Below, piece by piece: positions 1 to 6,846 of a stretch of DNA of 34,675 nucleotides. The translations under genes were made by a program, and so were the position numbers. The stretch's first letter is position 1. Each line of letters begins with the position of its first letter. The stretch is from Hyphomonas sp. (GTDB lineage Bacteria; Pseudomonadota; Alphaproteobacteria; Caulobacterales; Hyphomonadaceae): NCBI GenBank assembly GCA_002700305.1, contig PACZ01000014.1, positions 1 through 34,675 of the forward strand, in the 5' to 3' direction. The notes under the pieces were generated by a model. The model saw nothing but the letters and a program-made list of their open reading frames with translations, was not told where the DNA came from and did no database searches.

Positions 1-272
1 CTGATGAATCACCTCGGCGAAACCAGCCCGCTAAGGTGAGGAAGCGCCAAAAACTCCAGCCCCGAATGAGGGCAATTTTGGGAGCGGTTCACTTGCGACA
101 GACTCTCCATTCAAATGCGGGACCAGACGGGGCTCAGGTCACCAGGTACAAAGAACTCTGCTCGATGGGAGACTACGGTGCCGGGCCGGAATTGAGAAAA
201 GTCAACCGTGAAGGCGAGTTCCAGAGCAAACTACTGCAAGCATAAAGCCGCCTTTCAGGAAGGAACAGGCCA
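1..272. other. Unassigned segment at left edge, probably within an integrated element
   Basis: I recognise no protein here. A 69-codon frame at 36-245 has no ribosome binding site and no family resemblance. The text contains stem-like elements (for example CACCT at 11-15 facing AGGTG at 34-38 around a GAAA-containing loop) and has a structured-RNA look. The 5' domain of a group II intron is one possibility, but I cannot confirm any diagnostic domain V. The stretch ends at the Shine-Dalgarno of the lipoprotein gene (AGGAAGGAA, about 257-265). Confidence 0.25.
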
Positions 273-635
273 ATGAAATTTTCCATCCTTTTGCCAGCAA
301 CAATGGCTTTGCTGTTGATGGCTGCTTGTAACAAGCCGGAAGCAAATCAGCCGACGAGTGAAGTGTACGCGCCTCAACCGGAACCGCCGAATGAGACATC
401 AGGTTCCGGCTCGGGAGGGACTGCTGAAACGGTGGAGCCGGGGCTGCCGTCTTCAGAAGAGCCTGCCGCTCCGCCTCCGGAAGAAGAGCCCCTCCCGGAT
501 TCGGAAGGCACGGCTCCGGCTTCCGCGGAAACTTCTCCGCCTGTACCCGGCGACAGCGCGTCCCCCGCACCTGCTGACACATCGGAGGCGCCTGGTGAGG
601 TTCCGCCTGATGGGCAAGAGCCACCTCAGGATTAG
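273..635 (+). CDS. Small Pro/Glu/Ser-rich lipoprotein
   Basis: A 120-residue protein with a clear type II signal peptide: a hydrophobic stretch at residues 4-18 ending in the lipobox LMAAC, with Cys19 as the lipidation site. Asn at +2 does not suggest an inner-membrane retention signal. The remainder is low complexity, dominated by Pro, Glu, Ser, Ala and Gly, with no globular domain, so it is probably a disordered, surface-tethered or periplasmic spacer protein. The start is supported by a strong AGGAAGGAA Shine-Dalgarno about 8 nt upstream. It lies on the island side of the tRNA-Thr fragment at 896-940, so it may be cargo of an integrated element. Function is unknown. Overlapping frames in the same segment are artefacts of its repetitive codons. 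Confidence 0.65.
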   Translation: MKFSILLPATMALLLMAACNKPEANQPTSEVYAPQPEPPNETSGSGSGGTAETVEPGLPSSEEPAAPPPEEEPLPDSEGTAPASAETSPPVPGDSASPAPADTSEAPGEVPPDGQEPPQD

Positions 636-666
636 TCGCGGCAAGAGCCCGCCCCAAGGTAGATGT

Positions 667-685
667 CTGCCCCGGCTTGGGGCAG
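667..685 (+). terminator. GC-rich hairpin after the lipoprotein gene
   Basis: CTGCCCC and GGGGCAG form a perfect 7-bp stem around a 5-nt loop, about 30 nt past the lipoprotein stop. A competing stem pairs GCCCCAAG (651-658) with CTTGGGGC (676-683). No U-tract follows, so intrinsic termination is only a possibility; Rho-dependent termination or another role is equally open. Confidence 0.3.
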
Positions 686-769
686 CATCAATGGGCGCCG
701 GAAATGGCGGCGAAAAACAAGTGCTTCCGGTCGTCAAAGTGCCCTGCCATGCGCACGAATGCATAGCTC

Positions 770-791
770 ACTGGCGCGCAACTGGCGCGCA
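770..791. repeat. Two tandem copies of an 11-bp repeat
   Basis: The unit ACTGGCGCGCA occurs twice back to back (770-780 and 781-791) in the gene-free stretch between the lipoprotein and the tRNA fragment. Each unit contains a GGCGCGC core. It may be a small duplication or a protein-binding pair near the end of the element. Confidence 0.6.
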
Positions 792-895
792 AAATGCGGA
801 TTTTAACGTCATTTCCTGACAATCCATGATCTCGAGAAAACCCTAGTGCTCTGTAATTAAAGCATTTAGGTGATTGCCGTATTCTTGTTCCGATT

Positions 896-940
896 TTTGT
901 AATCAGAGGGTCGCGGGTTCGAGTCCTGCAGCCGGCACCA
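896..940 (+). other. 3' fragment of tRNA-Thr(UGU); probable attachment site
   Basis: From the anticodon loop (TTTGTAA, 896-902, anticodon TGT) the sequence continues as a proper tRNA 3' half: the 3' anticodon strand, variable loop, T arm (GCGGG stem, TTCGAGT loop, CCTGC stem), the acceptor strand AGCCGGC and the discriminator plus CCA, ending at 940. The 5' half, which would have to begin GCCGGCT, is absent from the preceding 100 nt; that sequence is unrelated and AT-richer. A 3'-only copy of about 45 nt is the typical attR/attL footprint of tyrosine-integrase elements that target tRNA genes. Its orientation places the element to the left, with the intact tRNA-Thr beyond the window. A minus-strand frame through it reads AGLEPATL, a common artefact of tRNA 3' ends. 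Confidence 0.75.
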
Positions 941-993
941 TGGGAATTTCCCGGCATCCCTGGATCAAAGCTTCTCCAATCTGCGCGAAAGTA

Positions 994-1022
994 TTGCGCT
1001 GGCGACATCTAGCCTGTGTAGT
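994..1022 (+). promoter_or_regulatory. Possible promoter of the LysR gene
   Basis: TTGCGC (994-999), a 17-nt spacer and TGTAGT (1017-1022) form a modest sigma70-type pair just upstream of a GGGGAGAGG Shine-Dalgarno (1037-1045). It is a pattern match only. Confidence 0.3.
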
Positions 1023-1077
1023 CTTCTGTTCCAGATGGGGAGAGGTGACGGCGTTGAGTGAACCAGATGGCACGATA

Positions 1078-2043
1078 ATGACCGAGCGGATGGACTGGGA
1101 TAATATGCGCGTGTTCCGCGTCGTTGCGGAACTGGGCAGCATGAATGCCGCTGCGCACCGTCTCCAGGAATCCGCCCCCACCATCGGGCGCAAGATCGAC
1201 CAGCTGGAAAAGGACCTCAGCACGGTCCTGCTTGTGCGGACCACGCGCGGGGTGGAGCTGACGGATGCCGGCCGGATCGCCCTCAGCCATATCCATGCAA
1301 TGGCCGAGTCGGTGAACGAAGTTTTCGAGCATGCCGGTCATCGCGACCGGGATGTTGAGGGCCGTATCGTGCTGGCGACCGGTGACGGCCTCGGGCCTTA
1401 CTGGATCGCGCCGCGCCTGCTGCAATTTCAGGCGATGAATCCCAGGGTCCAGTTGCGGATGCGCGTGGTGGACAGGGTGCCGGACCTGATGGAGGGCGAG
1501 GCGGACATTGCCATTCAGTTTACCGAGCCCAAATCGCCGGAAATCATCGGCCGGAAGCTGGGCGTGCTCCATTATATGAGCTTCGCCTCTGAGGCTTACC
1601 TGGAAGAGGTCGGCCAGCTGCCGAACAGCCTGTTCGAATATTATCGCTACAAGACGATCCTTCATGAAGGCTATGTCCACCAGATCGAGCGCTGGGCGCC
1701 GCGGGTGGCTGAGCTGAAGAAGATGATCGATTATTCGCTGGTGACCAACTCTGCCGCGGCAATGATCGAGGTCTGTGCGAATGGCGGCGGTATCGCGGTG
1801 CTGCCATCCTATCTGGGGGAGTTGGACAGCCGGCTTCAGCCGCTGAACCTGCCCGAGATTGCCCCGATCCAGTTCTGGCTGACCTACACCGAACGTGTCC
1901 GCCGCCTGCCGCAGGGCCAGGCTGTGCTGGACTGGCTGTGGACGATTTTCGACGAGCGCCGGATCGCCTGGTTCCGGGATGCGTTCGTGCATCCTGAGCA
2001 GGTGAAACGCGGTGCGGGATCGCAAATCGCCCGGACTTTCTAG
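1078..2043 (+). CDS. LysR-family transcriptional regulator
   Basis: About 321 residues, the usual size for LysR regulators. The N-terminal winged helix-turn-helix is clear (MDWDNMRVFRVVAELGSMNA, then a SAPTIGRKIDQLEKDL recognition segment and a TRGVELTDAGR wing). The C-terminal two-lobed effector domain starts near GRIVLATGDGLGPYWIAPRL, includes ADIAIQF, and ends with a typical hinge-crossing region (GGGIAVLPSYL). The effector is unknown. The start is uncertain: ATG at 1078 or 1090 matches family length, whereas TTG at 1054 sits 8 nt after the best Shine-Dalgarno. The frame stays open further upstream into the tRNA fragment, which cannot be genuine coding. It is the first chromosomal gene to the right of the putative attachment site and converges on the XRE regulator. 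Confidence 0.9.
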   Translation: MTERMDWDNMRVFRVVAELGSMNAAAHRLQESAPTIGRKIDQLEKDLSTVLLVRTTRGVELTDAGRIALSHIHAMAESVNEVFEHAGHRDRDVEGRIVLATGDGLGPYWIAPRLLQFQAMNPRVQLRMRVVDRVPDLMEGEADIAIQFTEPKSPEIIGRKLGVLHYMSFASEAYLEEVGQLPNSLFEYYRYKTILHEGYVHQIERWAPRVAELKKMIDYSLVTNSAAAMIEVCANGGGIAVLPSYLGELDSRLQPLNLPEIAPIQFWLTYTERVRRLPQGQAVLDWLWTIFDERRIAWFRDAFVHPEQVKRGAGSQIARTF

Positions 2044-2087
2044 GCGAGCCTGAAAGCCGGGCGATCAACGAATATCCGAGAGGCAGA

Positions 2088-2465
2088 TCAGTCGGCCGAC
2101 AGCGCCTTGAGCACGCGGGCCATGGCGCCCAGCTTTTCCACCGAATTGGCGCGGTTGACCCAGGAGTGGCACTCGTTACGGGCCTTTTCCAGCGGATCAG
2201 GCGCGTTGTCCGCATTGGCTTTGGTGTCTTCGAACAGATCGGTGATCTCGACGCGCAGCACGTCAGCGACATTCGACAACATGCCGGCGCTCAGGCGGTT
2301 GGTACCGGTTTCGTATTTCTGCAGCTGTTGGTGAGAAATACCCAGTTCCGTGCCGAGTTCGGCCAGGGTCATGTTGCGATCGAGACGAAGTTTGCGAATT
2401 TTTTCTCCAACCATCTGGTCGATTGCGGTTGGGGCGCGGGATGTAGTCTGTCGGCGAGCTGGCAC
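2088..2465 (-). CDS. XRE/Cro-CI family helix-turn-helix regulator
   Basis: A 125-residue protein with a canonical five-helix Cro/CI HTH at about residues 17-75. Key elements are KIRKLRLDRNMTLAELG, GISHQQLQKYETGTNRLSAG and the closing IxDLFED. The GISHQQLQKYETG version is common in single-domain alphaproteobacterial regulators that control development, exopolysaccharide or phage functions. The C-terminal 50 residues are helical and may mediate dimerisation. The start is GTG at 2465, preceded on its strand by GAGGAC with about 9-nt spacing. It is transcribed toward the LysR gene, and a long AT-rich upstream region (2466-2730) is available for autoregulation. The regulated genes cannot be named from sequence. 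Confidence 0.85.
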   Translation of the reverse strand: MPARRQTTSRAPTAIDQMVGEKIRKLRLDRNMTLAELGTELGISHQQLQKYETGTNRLSAGMLSNVADVLRVEITDLFEDTKANADNAPDPLEKARNECHSWVNRANSVEKLGAMARVLKALSAD

Positions 2466-2730
2466 TTTTTCTATGTCCTCAGAAGTTTACGGATTTCTGA
2501 TTGGAACGTGTTCTCTCTAAGGGTGTAGAAGCAACTTTGGTGCTTATAAAAAAAATGAAAGACCAACCCGGTCAGGCTGTAAGGTAGCGAATGTTATATT
2601 TTGGAAACAGGGACAAAAGTCCACCCTAATCATCTATAAATACACGCTTTATCCCGAAGGGTGCGGGCGGTCCGCTAGCGGGGGCTGTTCTTGTATAAGT
2701 TGCTGTCGCGACAGGACTTTTGGGGCGGTG
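2466..2730. other. AT-rich intergenic region with several palindromes
   Basis: No gene is seen. The interval contains an A8 run near 2549, a GGACaaaaGTCC dyad (2611-2622), a 10-bp palindrome CCGCTAGCGG (2672-2681) and a 12-bp palindrome CTGTCGCGACAG (2703-2714). GGACTTTTG at 2714-2722 is the inverted copy of CAAAAGTCC at 2614-2622. It must hold the XRE promoter (minus strand) and the 3' end of the tamB transcript. The palindromes could be operators or transcript-end structures. Confidence 0.4.
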
Positions 2731-5700
2731 TCAGTAGTCTTTTTTCCACCGGATGGAGACTTTGCTCTCACCTGTCGCCGTCGTTTCCGAGGTGACGGAA
2801 ACCTGTGGCCGCGGCTGCCATTCGACCTCCACAGAGCTACCTTCAGCGCCTGCAGATTTCAGCTCCAGATACACATCATCGCTCAGATATTGGCCAACAC
2901 CGATCTCGGCGCTGCCTGATTCTGACGTCCCGATCGTGAATCGGTCGACCCCGAGTGCCGCCTGAACCTCGCTGGCCGGGTCAAAACCCGTCGAATTGCC
3001 CGACAGGGTCGCGATCGTGTTGGCCAGCTGGGCTGCTTCCAGGGCCGACAGGTCCATCGAAGACCGTCCGAACAGCAGCCGGGAGAGGATTTCGTCCTGT
3101 GGCAGGTCCGGGGAGCTGGAGAGCTCGATGACGGGCTTCAGCGGCGACCCGGTCACATTGGCCTGTACCTTGAACCCATTCACCGTACGGTCGGCCGAGA
3201 GATTGATCTGGGCGCGGTTGACCGGACCATCGAACGCGATGGTTCCGGTGTCGAACACGAACGGCCTGCCTGCCAGGTCGAGGTCGCCGCGAATGAGCGT
3301 CGTCGTGCCGTTGAGGCGGGGAGCGGCCGGCGTACCGGTCAGCTTGAGATCTGCCTTCCATTCGCTGTCGAGGCCGCGGCCCGTCACATAGACGCGGCGG
3401 TCGGCATTGATGGCGATGTCGAGGGCGAGCGTCCGGCGCAGGCGGCTGGTGCCCGGCTCGGCAGGCGGGTCGTCCGTCCAGCGCACGTCCAGCGCGTGCG
3501 GGCGCGATGAGGGAAGATTGTCGAGCGAATAGCGCGCCTGTGTGATGGTCACGTCGCCAGACAGGTTTCTTGCCTGGGCGCTGTCTGACAGGACGAGCTT
3601 GCCCGTGCCACGCGCATTATCGCCGTCACGATTATAGAGCAGCAGGTTCTGGAAATCGGCTTCGAGATCGGTGCGTTCACCGGCGAGGCGGCCGTCCAGC
3701 GCGAACGAGCCGCCGCCCGGCGCGCTGGCCCTGCCGGTCACATTCAGGACGCCTCCGTCATAGTCGGCATCGGCAGAGACTGCGGACAGCTGGAAGCCCA
3801 TGCTGCCGAGTTCGTATGTGCCGTCCCGGAGGCTCGCCTTTGCCTTGTAGGCGGGGGCGTCGAGTGTCCCGGCGAGGCTGGCGGAGGCATCGATCTGGCC
3901 GCTGATGTCATGGCCATAGGCGAGAGCGGCCGTCCGCAGCACGGCGAGGTCGCCGGTCAGGCTGGCCTGGCCTTTCAGCGTGGCTGTCCGGTCCGGCGCG
4001 ACCAGCTTGCCGGCTTCGGCGGTCACCGGCACATCGGCGCTGCCTGTCAGCACGAGGCGGCCGCCATAGTCGCTTTTCAGGTCGATGGAGAGGCTGTTGC
4101 GGTTCAGCGTGCTGTCGAGGTTCAGCATGAAGGAAGAGTCGAGCCCCGGCACATCGCTGGCCGCCACGACATGAACCGTGCCGGACGGATCTGCGCCGAA
4201 CACGCGCAGGTCGCCATGGCCTTCAAGATGGGTCCGGTTGGTCGTGGTCTCGTAGAGCGCGAGCACCGGGCTGAGGTCGATCCCGGTCGCATCGAAGACG
4301 AGGCGCGTCTCGTCCCCGCCGCCGGTGAAGCCTGCCTTGAACCGGCCGCTCAGCAGGGAAATGTCGGCGTCGAGTTCCGGCGTCTCGCCCAGCCTCCAGT
4401 GGGCCGGCGCGGCGGTGGCGATGGGCTCGCCGAGGGCGGTGCCCGAGAGTTCGAACATGCCGCTCGCGGCGGGTTCGCCGAAGCTGGCCGAGGCGATGAA
4501 GGTCAGGTCTGTCGGATAGGTCGGCACTTCGGAAATCAGCCGGGCGCGGATGTCATAGCCTTCCGGGGCATTGCGCAGCGTGGCGCTTGCCTTGTCGAAG
4601 ACCAGCGCCCGGCCGGGGCCGAGGGCGAGGTCGGTGACGTTCAGGTCTGCCTTCAGGGCGAACGGGTCGTCGCCCTTGCGCTCGAAATGGATGTTGCCCT
4701 GTGCTTCGCGGACTTCGCCGCTGCTCCAGGAGAGGGCCGTGCCGTCGACGTCGATATCGCCCGTCAGGTCGCCGGAATCAGCCAGCGAGACGGCGCCGCT
4801 GAACGTGCCGGGGCCAAGCGTGCCGGTGAGGCCGGTCAGCTGGGTGAGGCCGTCTGCGCGCACCAGGTTGGAATCTGCCGAAACCGGTTCGCCATCGGCC
4901 ATGGCGCGCAGGGTGAGCGGGCCGCTGATACGGTTGCCGGCGCTGGTCAGCTTTGCGGTGAGGGCCAGATCTTCGACCTGCCGCCCGGCGCCCGATGCGC
5001 TGCCGCCAGTGGTTTCGATGTCATAATCAATGCGGTTCTGGTCATGACCAATCCGGACGACGCCATGATTAAGCGTGACATCCCAGCCACCTGCACTGAC
5101 CGGGGCGGACTGGTCGATGACTGCGCGCAACTCGCTCGTGCCGGACCAGGCCCAGTCGCCTTTCGCCGTCACCTTGGCGCGCTCGCCGGCCAGCGTCGCC
5201 GAGGCGACGTTCAGCGCGCCCGATTTGACCTTGAGCGATGCGTCGAGCTTGGGCGCGGTGCCGGTCAGCTGGAGCAGCGGATGGGGCAGGCCCGCAAAGT
5301 CGCTTGCCGCGAGGCTGAACTCCACGGCCGGCCGGGTCAGGCCGCCGGTGACGGAGAATGGCCCTGAGACCTGTCCGCGCATATTGCCGGCCAGCCCGTC
5401 GAGCGCGGTGGCGAGCGTGCCGGACAGGTCCAGCATGCGGGCGGAAAGGTCGATCGTGCCATTCGCTGAAAGCCGGCCTTTGGCCAGCGCAGCGTCGGCC
5501 TTCTCAAATACGAGCTGGCGGGCGGTGCGGGCGTAATAGCCTTCGGCGCGGAGGGCGGTGGTTTCCCCGAACAGTGGCGCGGCGGCGCTGACATTGCCAA
5601 GCAGGCGGGTCAGTTTCAGGTCGCCCGTGAAGCGGATGTCGTCCTGGGCGATGGTGACTTTCAGCGGGCCTTCCGCGCGCTTGAAGGGCAGGGCCGCCTC

Positions 5701-6846
5701 GCCGCTGACATCCAGCCCGGTCTTGCCCTGCAGCAGCCAGTCCTTGCCGTCCTTTGCCGCAATGCCGGTGAAGGCGAGTTTGCCGGGCTCACCCAGCAGG
5801 GGCTGGAGGTCGGTCACTTCCGCGTCGAGATCTGCCGCTTCGGTCAGCGTCCAGTTGCGCGTGTCGATCTTGCTGCGAACCGACAGCGTACCGGCCCGCA
5901 GTGACGTCTCCACGCCGAAGGGGGCTTCGCGCCGCCCGGTCGTGCTTTCGATGCGGACGCTGGCGCTGTCGCCGATCAGCGTGACCAGCTGGCGGTCCAG
6001 CATGGGCAGGCGCGTGGCGTCCAGATTTGCATTGGCCGTGAGGCGCTTGTCCTTGATCGTCAGCTCTGCCGTGGCGGCGGGCTGGTCGCCGAGGGTCAGC
6101 GTGGCGTCGCCCGTGGCGGACTCCGGCGTTCCGGAGGCGGTGGCTTTCAGCGACACGCCGGTGCCGGTGTCGAGACCGATCAGGTTCGCGATCACCCCGT
6201 CCGGGGCACCATGAATGTCGGCATCGAGGCTGAACGGGCCGGTGTCGTCCCGGTGCAGGTCGATGAGGAACCGGTCCGTGCCGGCATCGCGCGGCGTGGC
6301 GTCGAGCCGGGCGGCGATTGTGCGCCCGTCCTGGTCGAACCGGCCGCTGACATTGAAATGCGCTTCCGGCCCGGCAAAGCCTTCCTGGAAGGCGAGGTCC
6401 GGAATGGTCAGGCTGCGGAGCTGTATCCGGATATTGCCGCCGCCTTCAGACGGCGGCTGTTTCTCCGTCACCGGGCGGCGGATGAAATTGAGTTCGCCCG
6501 CCGACAGGGCTTTCACATCGACCAGGCCGGAGACCAGCGCCATCGGGGCCCAGTCAACAGAGATGTTTTGCGCCACGACCCATTCGCCGTCCGCATCGCG
6601 CACGGCCAGACGCCGCAGGTACATCTTGCCCAGCGGATCGCCGGACAGGCCTTCGGCGTCGATCGTGCCATAGGCACCTGCCTTGCGGCCATCGATCTGC
6701 GAGAGCAGCCAGGCGCGGCCGCCATCGCTGGAGATCCAGAGGCGTGCCGAAATCAGCGTCACGATGACGATCAGCAACAGGGCGGCAGCCGCGGACAGCC
6801 AGGGATGTTTCCTGATCGGGGAAAGGAATTTGGAGAGGGCTGGCAT
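2731..6846 (-). CDS. tamB: TamB: inner-membrane subunit of the translocation and assembly module
   Basis: A 1371-residue protein, within the usual 1200-1500 range. A basic N-terminus and one membrane anchor (about residues 14-38) are followed by a very long periplasmic region of repeating beta-strand segments of the AsmA-like/DUF490 kind, thought to form a groove that carries lipids or helps insert outer-membrane proteins. The conserved C-terminal TamB domain occupies roughly the last 330 residues (TRLNGTTTLIRGDLDLAGRP, LPQDEILSRLLFGRS) and ends with the characteristic strand VSIRWKKDY. The start codon overlaps the stop of the upstream tamA by one base (TGATG), so the pair is translationally coupled. 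This two-gene order, barrel first and TamB second, supports the assignment. No truncation is seen. Confidence 0.93.
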   Translation of the reverse strand: MPALSKFLSPIRKHPWLSAAAALLLIVIVTLISARLWISSDGGRAWLLSQIDGRKAGAYGTIDAEGLSGDPLGKMYLRRLAVRDADGEWVVAQNISVDWAPMALVSGLVDVKALSAGELNFIRRPVTEKQPPSEGGGNIRIQLRSLTIPDLAFQEGFAGPEAHFNVSGRFDQDGRTIAARLDATPRDAGTDRFLIDLHRDDTGPFSLDADIHGAPDGVIANLIGLDTGTGVSLKATASGTPESATGDATLTLGDQPAATAELTIKDKRLTANANLDATRLPMLDRQLVTLIGDSASVRIESTTGRREAPFGVETSLRAGTLSVRSKIDTRNWTLTEAADLDAEVTDLQPLLGEPGKLAFTGIAAKDGKDWLLQGKTGLDVSGEAALPFKRAEGPLKVTIAQDDIRFTGDLKLTRLLGNVSAAAPLFGETTALRAEGYYARTARQLVFEKADAALAKGRLSANGTIDLSARMLDLSGTLATALDGLAGNMRGQVSGPFSVTGGLTRPAVEFSLAASDFAGLPHPLLQLTGTAPKLDASLKVKSGALNVASATLAGERAKVTAKGDWAWSGTSELRAVIDQSAPVSAGGWDVTLNHGVVRIGHDQNRIDYDIETTGGSASGAGRQVEDLALTAKLTSAGNRISGPLTLRAMADGEPVSADSNLVRADGLTQLTGLTGTLGPGTFSGAVSLADSGDLTGDIDVDGTALSWSSGEVREAQGNIHFERKGDDPFALKADLNVTDLALGPGRALVFDKASATLRNAPEGYDIRARLISEVPTYPTDLTFIASASFGEPAASGMFELSGTALGEPIATAAPAHWRLGETPELDADISLLSGRFKAGFTGGGDETRLVFDATGIDLSPVLALYETTTNRTHLEGHGDLRVFGADPSGTVHVVAASDVPGLDSSFMLNLDSTLNRNSLSIDLKSDYGGRLVLTGSADVPVTAEAGKLVAPDRTATLKGQASLTGDLAVLRTAALAYGHDISGQIDASASLAGTLDAPAYKAKASLRDGTYELGSMGFQLSAVSADADYDGGVLNVTGRASAPGGGSFALDGRLAGERTDLEADFQNLLLYNRDGDNARGTGKLVLSDSAQARNLSGDVTITQARYSLDNLPSSRPHALDVRWTDDPPAEPGTSRLRRTLALDIAINADRRVYVTGRGLDSEWKADLKLTGTPAAPRLNGTTTLIRGDLDLAGRPFVFDTGTIAFDGPVNRAQINLSADRTVNGFKVQANVTGSPLKPVIELSSSPDLPQDEILSRLLFGRSSMDLSALEAAQLANTIATLSGNSTGFDPASEVQAALGVDRFTIGTSESGSAEIGVGQYLSDDVYLELKSAGAEGSSVEVEWQPRPQVSVTSETTATGESKVSIRWKKDY

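Larger units (their letters stand above)
641..1053. other. Gene-free interval at the element/chromosome boundary
   Basis: No credible gene lies between the lipoprotein stop and the LysR gene. The interval holds the hairpin near 667, the 11-bp tandem repeat, an AT-rich stretch at about 800-895, the tRNA-Thr fragment, and an 11-bp palindrome GGGAATTTCCC (942-952) directly after the tRNA CCA. Confidence 0.5.

Noticed and set aside
36..245. 69-codon plus-strand frame
   Set aside because: No ribosome binding site, no family likeness, and the DNA looks structured instead.
874..1077. Long N-terminal extension of the LysR gene
   Set aside because: It would translate the tRNA fragment. Family length and the ribosome binding sites place the start at 1054-1090.
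903..1244. Minus-strand frame ending AGLEPATL
   Set aside because: This is the standard false translation of a tRNA T arm; it overlaps the tRNA-Thr fragment and the LysR gene.
3910..5367. 485-codon plus-strand frame inside tamB
   Set aside because: Antisense shadow of high-GC coding; the tamB frame has clear domains and motifs.
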